A DNA stretch of 64,000 nt from an uncultured Prevotellaceae bacterium (GCA_902780635.1 CACZGH010000001.1:186001-250000); one strand, 5' to 3'; shown: positions 1 through 9,337, counted from the stretch's first letter. Notes: a model not told the origin generated them from the letters alone. Program-made: numbers and translations.

Positions 1-672
1 TGCAATGTCTACTGGACGGCCAAAACGACCTAAAGGGTAGGCTTTCATATTTTTCTCCAAATCAGATTCAGAAATGGTGCCTGCAGATAGGATATTTGTT
101 GCAACAAAGCCAGGATTGACGCTGTTGCTACGTATGCCATTAGATGCCATCTCTAAAGCTAAACCTTTCATAAATGCATTCAACCCTCCCTTGGAAATAC
201 CATACATGGTATTGCCGACAGTGGAAATCATGACTCCTCCAATAGATGATGTAAACACCACAGAACTTCCCTTGGTTATTTTTTTCTTTTTTAGTAGACG
301 TTGAGTGAGAAGCACAGGGCCTATCATGTTAACATTTAATACTTCTGAAAGACTTTCTTGGTTGATGAATTTGACAGGTAATGTCTTGACAATACCAGCA
401 TTCAGTGAAACGCCATCTAAATGTGGAAGAGAATCAGCAAAATTGTATATATTGTCGACTTCAGAAAGATCGGAAAGAATCATCTCGTGTTTTTGACCAA
501 AAGACAGGTCAAGGCATTCAAATGTCTTTTTCAGACGAGATTCATTTCTGGCAGTGATGATTACTGTCGCTCCCATCTTGGAACATTCTATGGCAGTAGA
601 TTGCCCAATTCCTGATGAAGCTCCGGTGATTAAGATCGTTTTATTCTCTAAAGTATAAGGATTATATGACAT
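1..672 (-). CDS. SDR-family 3-oxoacyl-ACP reductase-like protein (3' end outside window)
   Basis: Reading the minus strand from the ATG at 672 gives an open frame to the window edge (224 codons, no stop). It is a classical short-chain dehydrogenase: the nucleotide-binding motif GASSGIG lies near residue 20, the LNAG motif and the serine-bearing TSSIGG follow, and the catalytic pair is in YGISK. The likely reaction is NAD(P)H-dependent reduction of a 3-oxoacyl or other keto group, FabG-like. The start overlaps the end of the ketoacyl synthase gene by 11 bp, so the two are probably translationally coupled. With the ACP and KAS III upstream it suggests a dedicated acyl-building module in the polysaccharide locus. 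The true substrate is unknown; a sugar or polyol dehydrogenase remains possible. Confidence 0.88.
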   Translation of the reverse strand, partial: MSYNPYTLENKTILITGASSGIGQSTAIECSKMGATVIITARNESRLKKTFECLDLSFGQKHEMILSDLSEVDNIYNFADSLPHLDGVSLNAGIVKTLPVKFINQESLSEVLNVNMIGPVLLTQRLLKKKKITKGSSVVFTSSIGGVMISTVGNTMYGISKGGLNAFMKGLALEMASNGIRSNSVNPGFVATNILSAGTISESDLEKNMKAYPLGRFGRPVDIA

Positions 673-1753
673 GGATTTTATCTGTTTCTTCATCATCGAC
701 CTCAACAAGGTCAGAAATTGTTAGTAAATCTGTTTTAAATGCAACAGTACCCCAAGATAAGCCAACTCCAAAACCACAGCAAATAAATGTCGTAGGTTGA
801 TTCTCAACTTTTCCTTTTAATTCGGCTACTATTGTCATAGGTATGCTTGCTCCGTTGGTGTTACCAAAATGATACATGCTGGAGGGCACTTTCTCTGGAG
901 CTAATTTGAGCTTTTTGGCAATCATGTTATTCATTTTCATGTTGGCTTGATGAAAAATGAAATAATCAGCCTCTTGATAGTCAAAACCATAATGCTCCGA
1001 GAGTTTCTTGACAGATTTTGGTGCAGTAGTAATTCCAAAAGAGAAAACATCCATTCCTTTCATCCTTGACTGAAGCCTAGTTGTTTCTTTACCTTCAAAT
1101 ACTTCTTCATCAAAGCTAGAAATTGTAGCGGGATTTCGGCTTCCTCCATCAGGTGTAATAATAGCATCAAATCCACTTCCATCTGTGCCTACATGGAACA
1201 TAATTCCTGGAGCGCCTTCTTGGTATTCAACAGCTGTAACTGTACCAGCACTTCCAAATAAAGGATTTAGCCTACGCCTCTTTCCTCTGAATCTGGATTT
1301 GGCTTCCCCACACATCACCAAAGCTTTGCGAATAGTTCCTGATGACAATAGTGAAACTGCGGAACTAAGACCATAAACCCAACCGGAGCATCCAAGTGTC
1401 ATATCTGTTGCATAGCATTCCTTGCTTAGATTTAAGCGGTCTTGGAGAATGCATGCTGTGGCAGGAAGAATATAATCCGGTGTTTGCGAAACAAATAGAA
1501 TAGCTCCTATTTCATCTTTACTCCATCCTAGGTCTGCAATTAACTTCTCGGCGGCTGCATAGCATAAGTCTGATGTTGTTAAATCAAAACTGACTCTACG
1601 TTCTTTTACTCCTGTTGTCTTTACAAAATCTTCTGGAGAATACTCTGAAGAAATCGCATCATCTTTGGTAGGATGAAGATTGTCTGCGATATTTTTAGGA
1701 ACGCCAGCAGATATGCCGGCGATCCTAACATTCTTGAATTCCAAAAAGGCCAT
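662..1753 (-). CDS. 3-oxoacyl-ACP synthase III (FabH-like)
   Basis: A 363-residue thiolase-fold condensing enzyme. The Cys-His-Asn triad of KAS III is intact: Cys122 in LGCSGW, His268 in FIFHQAN and Asn298 in FGNTNGA. Family members condense an acyl-CoA or acyl-ACP starter with malonyl-ACP. The gene overlaps the ACP gene by one base (TAATG) and the downstream reductase by 11 bp, indicating an ACP-KAS III-reductase unit. Its place at the end of an O-antigen/capsule locus, not in a fatty-acid operon, suggests that it makes or transfers an acyl decoration for a sugar. It is divergent from housekeeping FabH, with GCSGW at the active-site Cys. The family call is firm; the acyl product is unknown. 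Confidence 0.9.
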   Translation of the reverse strand: MAFLEFKNVRIAGISAGVPKNIADNLHPTKDDAISSEYSPEDFVKTTGVKERRVSFDLTTSDLCYAAAEKLIADLGWSKDEIGAILFVSQTPDYILPATACILQDRLNLSKECYATDMTLGCSGWVYGLSSAVSLLSSGTIRKALVMCGEAKSRFRGKRRRLNPLFGSAGTVTAVEYQEGAPGIMFHVGTDGSGFDAIITPDGGSRNPATISSFDEEVFEGKETTRLQSRMKGMDVFSFGITTAPKSVKKLSEHYGFDYQEADYFIFHQANMKMNNMIAKKLKLAPEKVPSSMYHFGNTNGASIPMTIVAELKGKVENQPTTFICCGFGVGLSWGTVAFKTDLLTISDLVEVDDEETDKIHVI

Positions 1754-1986
1754 TATAGTTTTGCTTTTACGTTGTTGTAAAGATTCTCTACAGTAACAGC
1801 ATTTTGGATGTCATCGCCCTTTAATGCAATGTCAAATTCCTCATCGACCATAGCTATCACGCTGAGTCCAATCAATGATGACCATTCATCCAAGTCATGA
1901 AATACTGTCGTTGCTGTAATCTCGCTTGCATCGGTCTCATCAAATTGCTCTGCGAAGAGCTCTACAAATTCGTCTAAACTTTTCAT
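1753..1986 (-). CDS. acyl carrier protein
   Basis: A 77-residue acidic helical protein of normal ACP length. Ser37 in EWSSL sits where the phosphopantetheine-bearing serine of the DSL motif belongs, and is followed by the typical helix II pattern ending in DEEFDI. The Asp before the Ser is replaced by Ser, as often seen in specialised ACPs of polysaccharide loci. It should carry an acyl chain as a thioester for the adjacent KAS III and reductase. The stop codon overlaps the KAS III start by one base, so translation is coupled. It lies 31 bp downstream of the PglD-like acyltransferase, so that enzyme could use an acyl-ACP donor (inference). Confidence 0.9.
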   Translation of the reverse strand: MKSLDEFVELFAEQFDETDASEITATTVFHDLDEWSSLIGLSVIAMVDEEFDIALKGDDIQNAVTVENLYNNVKAKL

Positions 1987-2017
1987 AATCGTTAAATTTG
2001 AAGTTTTGTAAATAATG

Positions 2018-2662
2018 TTAAAATTTGAATAATTTAGCAGGATTTCCTATATATGTGTGCCCATCTTTGGGTTTGGTCAGTAGAACTGCACCTGGTGCCA
2101 ACTGTATTTGTTTGCCTATTTTAATTTGTTGCATAACGAGACTTCTCACACCAAGTAGATTCTCTTCTCCTATTGTTACCTCTCCTGAGACTCTCACATC
2201 AGGCATGATACAGTTGAAATCACCAATTTTTACATCATGGCCTAATATCACCATACCATTTAAAACATTGAAATTTCCAATGCTTACATTGAAGGATGCC
2301 CAGCACCCTCCTTGTATAATGTTGCCTTCACCGATATGAAAGGTTTTTTCGTCAGCCTTACCAAATGGCTCGAAAATAATGTTGGGGAAAGATATATTAG
2401 GATTGGTTATTTTGTTTCGAACTACTCTGAGTGTTTGGGGATGACCAATCGCTATAGCTACACACAAAGGTTCTCCATAACTGTTAAGATCCTCCATCCC
2501 GCCTAAAACTTTTCCAAAATGAGATATTGCAGTTCCTTTTTCTATGCCATCGTCATAAAAGCCTATGAGATTCCAAGTGGGATTTTGTTTGTTGATAATC
2601 ATTATAGTAGAAGCCACTTCTTTGCCGAACCCACCGGCTCCGTATATTGCTATTTTTTTCAT
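2018..2662 (-). CDS. sugar O/N-acyltransferase, NeuD/PglD family
   Basis: 214 residues. The N-terminal dinucleotide-like motif YGAGGFGKE (residues 7-15) opens the PglD/NeuD N-domain. The C-terminal half is a left-handed parallel beta-helix with hexapeptide repeats (IGEGNIIQGG, IGNFNVLNG, IGDFNCIM, IGEENLLG), ending in the usual YIGNPAKL. Family members acylate a 4-amino-4,6-dideoxy sugar nucleotide or sialic acid, normally with acetyl-CoA. It lies between the PglC-like transferase and the ACP gene. PglC-PglD pairs are common, but the ACP/KAS III neighbours raise the possibility of a longer acyl donor. No aminotransferase for a 4-amino sugar is visible in the window. Confidence 0.85.
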   Translation of the reverse strand: MKKIAIYGAGGFGKEVASTIMIINKQNPTWNLIGFYDDGIEKGTAISHFGKVLGGMEDLNSYGEPLCVAIAIGHPQTLRVVRNKITNPNISFPNIIFEPFGKADEKTFHIGEGNIIQGGCWASFNVSIGNFNVLNGMVILGHDVKIGDFNCIMPDVRVSGEVTIGEENLLGVRSLVMQQIKIGKQIQLAPGAVLLTKPKDGHTYIGNPAKLFKF

Positions 2663-2703
2663 TCTTTATTCCCAAATTAATAGTTAATAACTTTTGAATT
2701 AAG

Positions 2704-3312
2704 TTAATTCCGTCCGTTAAAAGCTTCCGTAGTAGCCATTCCCTTCTTGGAGATATCGGATCGGAGGAGAACCTTGAGGATGGTCATCCAGATGACCTTA
2801 AGGTCGGTAAGGAAAAAAACGTGGTCCACATACCACACATCGAGCTTGAATTTCTCTGTCCATGAGATCGCATTGCGGCCATGGCACTGTGCCCAGCCTG
2901 AGATGCCCGGCCGAACTTCATGCCGACGCATCTGTTCTTTAGAATAGAGCGGAAGATATTGTGGCAGCAAAGGTCGGGGACCGATGAGTGCCATGTCACC
3001 TTTCAACACATTGATTAACTGTGGGAGTTCGTCTATTGATGTGGAGCGTACGAATCGTCCCACTTTCGTCAGCCGTTCTGCATCAGGTAGCAGATTGCCA
3101 TCCGCATCCCGCTCATCGGTCATCGTCTTGAATTTGATCACCCGGAATATCTTACCATGCAGTCCCGGGCGTTCCTGCAGGAAAAAAGCCCCAGATCCTT
3201 TATTGGCAAAATGCAACCATATGGTCACCACCATGAGTATTGGCGAGATACATATCAGTGCGACCGATGCTATACAAAAGTCCATCACCCGTTTAAAAAA
3301 ATGTCTATACAT
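2704..3312 (-). CDS. undecaprenyl-phosphate sugar-1-phosphate transferase (PglC-like)
   Basis: 202 residues, the size of the minimal monotopic phosphoglycosyl transferases. One N-terminal hydrophobic re-entrant helix (about residues 11-32) precedes the catalytic domain, which shows QERPG, FRVIKFKTM, DELPQL and GPRPLLP, all hallmarks of the bacterial sugar transferase family. It would move a sugar-1-phosphate onto undecaprenyl phosphate at the inner membrane and so start repeat-unit assembly. In FucNAc-containing loci the first sugar is often QuiNAc, bacillosamine or a related sugar; the actual substrate here cannot be read from sequence. It sits 41 bp upstream of the PglD-like gene. Confidence 0.92.
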   Translation of the reverse strand: MYRHFFKRVMDFCIASVALICISPILMVVTIWLHFANKGSGAFFLQERPGLHGKIFRVIKFKTMTDERDADGNLLPDAERLTKVGRFVRSTSIDELPQLINVLKGDMALIGPRPLLPQYLPLYSKEQMRRHEVRPGISGWAQCHGRNAISWTEKFKLDVWYVDHVFFLTDLKVIWMTILKVLLRSDISKKGMATTEAFNGRN

Positions 3313-3390
3313 GGAGGGAATTTTGAATTATAAAATGAAAAAATATGATGAGTTTGTAAAAGATAAAAACATCTCCGAATGTTTTCACAA

Positions 3391-4638
3391 CTAACCATTC
3401 TCCTCCCCTCCTTTAGAGGGGTTGGGGGGGGTAAAGTGCTTCATAATCGCATCATAGGTATGCAGCACCGTATAGTTCTCACAGAGGAATTGGTATCCCT
3501 TTTCGCCCTTTTTCGGAATCAATTCTGGATGACTTACAAAGCGATCTACCAGCATTGTGAAATCTACCTCATGCAAGCTCTCACACCAGAAGCCATAGCC
3601 ATTCTTCTCAGCAATTCGCCCAATGTCTGTATTGGGGTCAGTGGCACAAATCACAGGCATACGGTATTCTAAGTAGGTAAGTAGCCGCGACGGGAAATTA
3701 GGGATCGTGAAGCGATGGTCAAGGAATATCAGTCCTACGTCACATGCCTGGGCTAAGAGGTCGTAGTCTTCTTTGGGCAGAAAATGGTGCAAAGTAACAT
3801 TATTACCTTCATGGTTTTGCTTCCACGTTTCTAACTGATGATACTCTGTGCCATTGCCCACAATTAGAAAATGACAATCCGTCCTATTTTGATTGGCTTC
3901 CAAACACTTAATGAGATAACCGATTCCTTGTGGTCTGCCAATATTACCGCCATATATAAAAATCATACAATCAGTAGGCAACTGATATTTCTTTCTAATC
4001 CGGTTTTTCTCTTCCTTGGATAGCAATCTATTACCAGTCAACTCAAAGGAATTGGGAGCCACCTCAATATGATCAAAAGGATAATCTGGATTATTACGCC
4101 GGACATAATCTACATTGGCTGGTGACATACAGCCGATATAATCAGAGGTCTTATATAACTGTTTTTCTTTTCGTTGGAAATAGCGATGCAACAATGACCC
4201 TTCGCTGAGAATACCTAAATCTACTGCATTCTGTGGAAAAATATCTTTCAACAGCAAGTAACTAACAGCATGGGGATTTTTCCGTTTCACCCATCGCACC
4301 ACATGATTAAAAGTAATGGGTGGCGTGGGATATAAAACCAAGTCAAATGGTACATTACCAATATGTTTTTGTATGGCTCTTTTATATATTCTAGAGATGA
4401 GAAGGGTACTAATACCTTTTTCCACAAGATGAGTTCTCTGAATATTCAGAATGCGTACACTCAATATTTTTACACCATCTATCTCAGCCAATTCTGTATG
4501 TTTGTGGAGTCTTCGTTCTAAGGAAGAAACGATATATACATGATGACCTTCATCTCTAAACTTACGTATCAAGTCATTATAGATACCATGACCTTTGATA
4601 CTTGGGAGATAGGATATGGTGAGGAAAAGGATGTTCAT
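3391..4638 (-). CDS. glycosyltransferase family 4 (WbuB-like, putative L-FucNAc transferase)
   Basis: A GT4 (GT-B fold) enzyme. The start is placed at the ATG at 4638 because MNILFLTISYLP is the usual N-terminus; an upstream ATG at 4689 would add 17 poorly conserved residues. The C-domain shows IYGGNIGRPQG, FLIVGNG and the EYRMPVICATD loop that binds the sugar nucleotide. Overall layout resembles WbuB-type fucosaminyl transferases, which fits the capEFG genes in the same locus (inference). The last ~13 residues, PPNPSKGGEENG-like, are encoded by an intergenic CCCCTCC/GAGGGG repeat that has run into the reading frame, so the C-terminal tail is probably not ancestral. Confidence 0.88.
   Translation of the reverse strand: MNILFLTISYLPSIKGHGIYNDLIRKFRDEGHHVYIVSSLERRLHKHTELAEIDGVKILSVRILNIQRTHLVEKGISTLLISRIYKRAIQKHIGNVPFDLVLYPTPPITFNHVVRWVKRKNPHAVSYLLLKDIFPQNAVDLGILSEGSLLHRYFQRKEKQLYKTSDYIGCMSPANVDYVRRNNPDYPFDHIEVAPNSFELTGNRLLSKEEKNRIRKKYQLPTDCMIFIYGGNIGRPQGIGYLIKCLEANQNRTDCHFLIVGNGTEYHQLETWKQNHEGNNVTLHHFLPKEDYDLLAQACDVGLIFLDHRFTIPNFPSRLLTYLEYRMPVICATDPNTDIGRIAEKNGYGFWCESLHEVDFTMLVDRFVSHPELIPKKGEKGYQFLCENYTVLHTYDAIMKHFTPPNPSKGGEENG
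3400..3431. repeat. CCCCTCC/GAGGGG hairpin element at the 3' end of a gene
   Basis: A short GC-rich inverted repeat (CCCCTC, loop, GAGGGG at 3405-3421, followed by TTGGGGGGGG). It belongs to the same family as the elements at 14938-15001, 24917-24985, 30611-30805 and 54010-54055. Here it overlaps the coding end of the GT4 gene. It may act as a transcription attenuator or terminator. Confidence 0.7.
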
Positions 4639-4959
4639 CTTTTTCTTTTTGGGGGAAAGACTATTCTTTACTATATTATTATAAATCATTTGTATTTAGG
4701 TCATATCACTTTATTATCTATCAATTGATGTGAGTAATTTCCTCTGATGATTACTTGCATAAAAGTCAAAGAAGAATTAATGAGGATAGACACTTTCTTT
4801 AATTCTTCATCAGGGTTAATTCCACCATTAAGAAACTAGCATTCTTCAATAATCTCTTTGAGAAAACAGCATCTCACTATTTTTGCAGGAAAAATAGAAT
4901 AGAAATAGTAGAAAAACGTAAGACACTCATCTAACACTTAATATAATAGTAAGGAAACA

Positions 4960-6177
4960 TCATTCATGTTTTACACAAAGGATTCTTCTTATATCATTAA
5001 TATAATTTCTTGCCACACAATTATCAGAATAATCTTTTGCTGTCATTTTGGCATTATTAGAAATCCTTATCAACTCTTCCTGTGAAAATTTGCGAATTGA
5101 ATCAATGATTTGAGTGAGATTGTCTTTATCCCCTGGACAGCATAAAAAGCCATTCTCTCCATGTTTGATTATTCCATCAATACCTTCACCTATTGACCCT
5201 ACTGTTAAACAACCCAACGCCATAGCTTCTAAATAAACTAAACCAAATATCTCACCTCCAGATATCATTACAAAAACATCCGTATCTTTTAAGTGTTCAA
5301 TGATTTGTTCTCTTTTAATTCGTCCTGTAAATACAACATTTTTTTCAATGCCTTTAGATTTAGCGAACGATTGTATTTTCTCCCTCTCATCCCCATCACC
5401 AATATATGTCATTCTAAAAAATGTTTGACCATAAATAGCAAAAATGGCTTTCAGGATTTCTAATGGATGTTTCCTATGGATTAAAGATCCGACATATGTG
5501 AAATTGGTAATTTTATCAAAGTTCCGTACTACAGAAGAACCATTTGCTATAAACTCATTAGATACTCCAGATGGAACTATCATCGAGTTCTTTATCTTTC
5601 CATATTTATTTTCAAAATTAATTTTGCCCGTAGGACTTCTAAAACCTATGATGTCAAACGATGACATCATTTTTTTGACGTCTTTTGAATATCTTTTTTC
5701 TAAATTAAAAAAATTTGAATGGAATACGATGCCTATTGGAGCATTTAATAGAATTTTGAGCTTTGGTAAAATATCTAATATTGGGTTGTCCCAATGTCCA
5801 ATGATTATGTCAGGATTTCCATTTTGTTTGCAGAATTGAATAATAATATTGATTGCTTTTTCCTGCTGATGTGATGACACACTCGTATGTGGCTTATATT
5901 TCTTTAAGGGATAATGAATGATTGTCTCTCCATCGATAAATTCCTTACCTTCTTTCGGATATGAGACAGGTATTGAGAAGCCAAATGATGATGTAAGCTT
6001 GTTCTGAAATGGTAATGAAATCCAATAATAGAATCTTGGATATTTTGCGGGCAAATGAAATATTGTCACTTCGTGCCCCAATTTCACCCACTCTTTTGTG
6101 ATATAGTGAACAACTGGGGTTATTCCTTCTTTTGTGGTCGTTGTTGCAAATATCGGGGTTATAACAAATATTTTCAT
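4960..6177 (-). CDS. glycosyltransferase family 4
   Basis: A 405-residue GT-B glycosyltransferase. The N-domain starts MKIFVITPIF and has a glycine-poor acceptor-binding loop. The C-domain carries TYVGSLIHRKHPL, VVFTGRIKREQ and the donor-binding EIFGLVYLEAMALG motif with a conserved Glu pair typical of retaining GT4 enzymes. It would add one sugar to the lipid-linked repeat unit in the cytoplasm. It starts 4 bp after the polymerase gene ends, so the two are one transcript. AT-rich with strong A/T third positions, like its neighbours. Sugar specificity unknown. Confidence 0.9.
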   Translation of the reverse strand: MKIFVITPIFATTTTKEGITPVVHYITKEWVKLGHEVTIFHLPAKYPRFYYWISLPFQNKLTSSFGFSIPVSYPKEGKEFIDGETIIHYPLKKYKPHTSVSSHQQEKAINIIIQFCKQNGNPDIIIGHWDNPILDILPKLKILLNAPIGIVFHSNFFNLEKRYSKDVKKMMSSFDIIGFRSPTGKINFENKYGKIKNSMIVPSGVSNEFIANGSSVVRNFDKITNFTYVGSLIHRKHPLEILKAIFAIYGQTFFRMTYIGDGDEREKIQSFAKSKGIEKNVVFTGRIKREQIIEHLKDTDVFVMISGGEIFGLVYLEAMALGCLTVGSIGEGIDGIIKHGENGFLCCPGDKDNLTQIIDSIRKFSQEELIRISNNAKMTAKDYSDNCVARNYINDIRRILCVKHE

Positions 6178-6181
6178 TATC

Positions 6182-7411
6182 CTATATCAGTTTACAAATA
6201 ATAGGATTGTTTCCAGCTATGTTATCCCTTCTTATCGTATTATGTTTGAGAAATATTCCAAATGCCCAATATGCATAAAATGTGGCGGAACCTGGAGCAT
6301 ATGGAAACGTTGGTTCTGTAAGACTTGAGACAATGGGAGAAAGCATACAAAGTAATCCAATATAATAAAAATGATAATTATCTTTACTTAAAAGACCTTT
6401 TATAACGAATAAAACTAAGTACAAATATAAATAAATTAAAAAGAAACCACCGATAAAACCGTAATCTGTCATAACTCTGATCAAATAATTATGTATCCAT
6501 TCTATGTCAATATCGGTGTTTATACGACCAAAGGTTGGATATTGACGAATTATTTGAAATGCCTCTATAAGCCTCTCATTTCGGCCAGATGAAAAGTCAT
6601 CTTCATGATTTTGGATAAAAGATGATGAAACAAAACTCCTTACTTCTGATAATCCATAATCATTAGGTAAAAAAGTTATGATAATAATAATCAATGCTAT
6701 AATAAATATCCTTCTTTTAGTAAAATTATCAGATTTTATTGCAGCAATCAAAGCTATTGGAATAACTGCAACAGCGGAAGTTCTAGCACGAATGGTCAAT
6801 ATAAGAATGATAAAGACAATTGATATAACGACACATAGGAAACGTAAAACTTTTTGAAAAGGGATTTTAGGCGGTGAAAATGATAATTGCAATGTAAAAG
6901 CTAGTAAAGAGGCAATGATTACACCTAATGAGTTCTTACCTATTACTAAATACAAGTCTTCGATAACAAATGCCCCAATACTCTCCATAACCTGAGCAAC
7001 TCCAGTAAAGATGATTAGAAATGAAAAGATAAGAGAAATGAGAATAAAAGAATTCTGTGAAATATTAAAATTATATCCAATAATGATAAAGGCAAGCGCC
7101 ATTCCTATGGAAATAGCCTCATGAATAAAGTTCGTAGAAGTTTCAAATAATAAAAAAAATAATCCTATCAGAATTATGTAAGATATAGTGATAATGAATC
7201 TTCTTACAAATCTATCTTTGAGAAGTGCTTTAAAGTTAAGACTTAGTACTATTAATACGAGAGTTAATATGCTAATATATCTAGTCAAAGGATTAGCTTG
7301 ATTTAAACTTTCGAGTTCAGCTGATAGGAATAGTGGATGATAAGAAAATGCTATTAATGCTAATAGCAATAAAAGTAATATGTATTTAATTATCTTTAGC
7401 ATATTTTGCAA
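6182..7411 (-). CDS. O-antigen polymerase / ligase-like membrane protein (Wzy-like)
   Basis: A 409-residue, very hydrophobic protein with about ten to twelve predicted membrane segments. A large loop in the second half (about residues 270-325, containing SSGRNERLIEAF and PTFGRINTD) matches the periplasmic loop of the Wzy_C / O-antigen ligase superfamily, where a conserved Arg and a GxG-like stretch are expected. In Wzx/Wzy-dependent assembly this protein polymerises repeat units in the periplasm. With a Wzx flippase in the same locus, the Wzy role is more likely than WaaL. Low-conservation family, so the assignment rests on topology and context. Confidence 0.78.
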   Translation of the reverse strand: MQNMLKIIKYILLLLLLALIAFSYHPLFLSAELESLNQANPLTRYISILTLVLIVLSLNFKALLKDRFVRRFIITISYIILIGLFFLLFETSTNFIHEAISIGMALAFIIIGYNFNISQNSFILISLIFSFLIIFTGVAQVMESIGAFVIEDLYLVIGKNSLGVIIASLLAFTLQLSFSPPKIPFQKVLRFLCVVISIVFIILILTIRARTSAVAVIPIALIAAIKSDNFTKRRIFIIALIIIIITFLPNDYGLSEVRSFVSSSFIQNHEDDFSSGRNERLIEAFQIIRQYPTFGRINTDIDIEWIHNYLIRVMTDYGFIGGFFLIYLYLYLVLFVIKGLLSKDNYHFYYIGLLCMLSPIVSSLTEPTFPYAPGSATFYAYWAFGIFLKHNTIRRDNIAGNNPIICKLI

Positions 7412-7841
7412 CTACTCAAGAACTCAAAATTGAAAAATAAAAAAATGAGTCCACATTAAAAATAGGCAAAATTTACGCAGTGAAGGCAAATTGCACTCTG
7501 AGAAACATTATCTGCCAACAGCAAAAAAGCGGGGTGAGTGCAAAGGTTCTCTGATATGCTTCAGATGGCATAGGAGGCATCCCCCAAATGGTCCAAATAA
7601 GGCCAATAAAGTTGTTTGACATGTTGTTCTCCAGAAATTCATCATTCTGATGAAATTCATCCATATGCATTTGAAGCGTGTCCATATGGTATGGGTAATT
7701 CCCTGAAACCGTGTTTTGCCGTTGCGTGTGTGATAGCTAATTTGGAATATGGTCACCTCAACGTTGTTGACTGTTATAGTTCTCCAGGTAGGTTTATTGC
7801 TTCATCTGTACAAAAGAAGAATAATGCGCAAATGAAAGAAC
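7412..7841. other. gene-free, degenerate-looking stretch inside the polysaccharide locus
   Basis: A 430-bp interval between the Wzy-like and ATP-grasp genes. No intact gene is convincing: overlapping minus-strand frames of 70 and 82 codons (7473-7685, 7508-7756) and a plus-strand frame crossing into the next gene give protein-like stretches in several frames, the pattern expected of a frameshifted relic. I could not assign the ancestor. Codon and base composition match the surrounding AT-rich locus. Confidence 0.45.
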
Positions 7842-8705
7842 TCACAAATTCCCCCGAAACTTTGCTCCGTACTTTTTTATCGCCTCGTCTGTATAACTAT
7901 ATAAAAGCCCCCCCCATGGGAAAAAAGTCAATTCTGAAAAATAAGGCTGGTCTCTATATTCATACAAATCAACTCTTACAAAAGCGAAATCTTTACCCAA
8001 TTGTTTGGCTACATCGAGCAAATCACTTAAATGCTTAGGGCGTTTAGGTATTTGCTCTGGCAAATATTCTTGCTTTGTATAAGGAAGAACTTGCCAATTT
8101 GTATCTAAAGTGCAATACTTTGCGTTGCTTTCTCTTTCGCAAGCGACAAATATATCAACGATTTCGCCATTAATGCAAGTAAATTTATAATCTATTGGTA
8201 ATGATTTACTTCCTGTGTTAATTAATTCCTCACAAAAAACTTTGGGTTCGATAAAATGATAATGTTGCTCCACATGATTCTTTCCTGACAATAGACTCTT
8301 GTTTAAGATGTTTATAGCTTTACTACAATCTATCTTAGCCTTGTCTCGACAAATATAATGATTTCCACATCCATTATTTGCTTTTAGTATAAATTTATTA
8401 GGCAACAAGTCAAAATTGATCTGTTCAGGTTTTTCCCACTCCCCATAATGTTTCAACAAGATATTGCCCAATCCTTTTACCCGAATATAATCACGTACTT
8501 TTATCTTATCTACGTATTTACTTATATTGTTACAAAATATAGGATCAAAAAGTCTATTAATTAGGATTTCCGACATATCCTGAGGGTGTGTCAAATTCGG
8601 GAAATGCCCCCGCTGATGGTAGTAACGTAATCGATAATTATTTTTGGGGCCTAGTAAAGATGTAGTCCATTTGCTGATAATTATACTTGATTTTTTAGCT
8701 TTCAT
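7842..8705 (-). CDS. TupA-like ATP-grasp polysaccharide-modification protein
   Basis: 287 residues from the ATG at 8705; an ATG at 8768 would add 21 residues of doubtful value. It matches the TupA-like ATP-grasp family: the KAKxSxxxxSKW start, the ATP-grasp lysine region FILKANNGCGNHY, a central IDYKFTCINGEIV beta-sheet stretch, and the metal-binding end FVRVDLYEY...FSELTFFPWGG. These enzymes probably ligate an amino acid or amine to a uronic acid or other carboxylate of a cell-surface polysaccharide, with ATP. It sits between the flippase and the polymerase, as such tailoring genes commonly do. Acceptor and amine are unknown. Confidence 0.82.
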   Translation of the reverse strand: MKAKKSSIIISKWTTSLLGPKNNYRLRYYHQRGHFPNLTHPQDMSEILINRLFDPIFCNNISKYVDKIKVRDYIRVKGLGNILLKHYGEWEKPEQINFDLLPNKFILKANNGCGNHYICRDKAKIDCSKAINILNKSLLSGKNHVEQHYHFIEPKVFCEELINTGSKSLPIDYKFTCINGEIVDIFVACERESNAKYCTLDTNWQVLPYTKQEYLPEQIPKRPKHLSDLLDVAKQLGKDFAFVRVDLYEYRDQPYFSELTFFPWGGLLYSYTDEAIKKYGAKFRGNL

Positions 8706-9337
8706 TTGATAACAATGGTTCGGTAAATAAAATCTTAAAATAATAACAGAAGTCATCTGCTCCTTCACACCGAAATGTCATATTGCATAGTGGTAATTGA
8801 AAGAACCTTGTTGTTGAGCTTGGTAATTAAAACGCTGTTTGTGGAAAAGCTTGACACATATGTAAATCGATTCATAAAAACTGCTCATGTGCAAGAATCT
8901 TAATGTTGCTGATGAAAAAAATATTCCACTCCGCTTGGCCGCTATCTTCAGACTGTTCAGTGATGTGAATGATCTGTTGTATTAAGACTTGTACTATCTC
9001 ATGCTCTTGGCCTGTCATCTCTCAAACGAAATTTAGTCTTTTGCATTTCGTTATTCGAACTCCACCAGGAACTTGCATTTGTAAATCACAACAAAAAGAA
9101 TTAGCGTTTCGATGAACAGCAATTCAAATAATATGAGTTTAACTTTCAGGCGTACTTTGATAGAAATGTATCTGCAATCCCTCTTGTTTGGTTCATTGCA
9201 TCAAACAATATTTGCCATAAAGATAAATCTTTTACTAAGTTATTAAATATCTGATAATTAGCCAAAATCAATTTGTTATTTAATATATATATAATTAATG
9301 ATTTGCAATTTAGGAAATGTATTATGTGTTAATGAAT
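8706..9337. other. 632-bp AT-rich interval without a convincing gene
   Basis: Between the flippase and the ATP-grasp gene. The only open frame of note is a 48-codon minus-strand ORF (8872-9018, ATG to TGA) rich in Gln, Ile and Glu, with no recognisable family. The far end (9200-9337) is strongly AT-rich, with runs of TATA. It may be a decayed gene or a recombination scar. Confidence 0.4.

Noticed and set aside
662-1986. Housekeeping fatty-acid synthesis cluster
   Set aside because: No fabD, fabF or plsX are present, the ACP lacks the DSL Asp, and the genes sit in a polysaccharide locus; a specialised acyl module is more likely.
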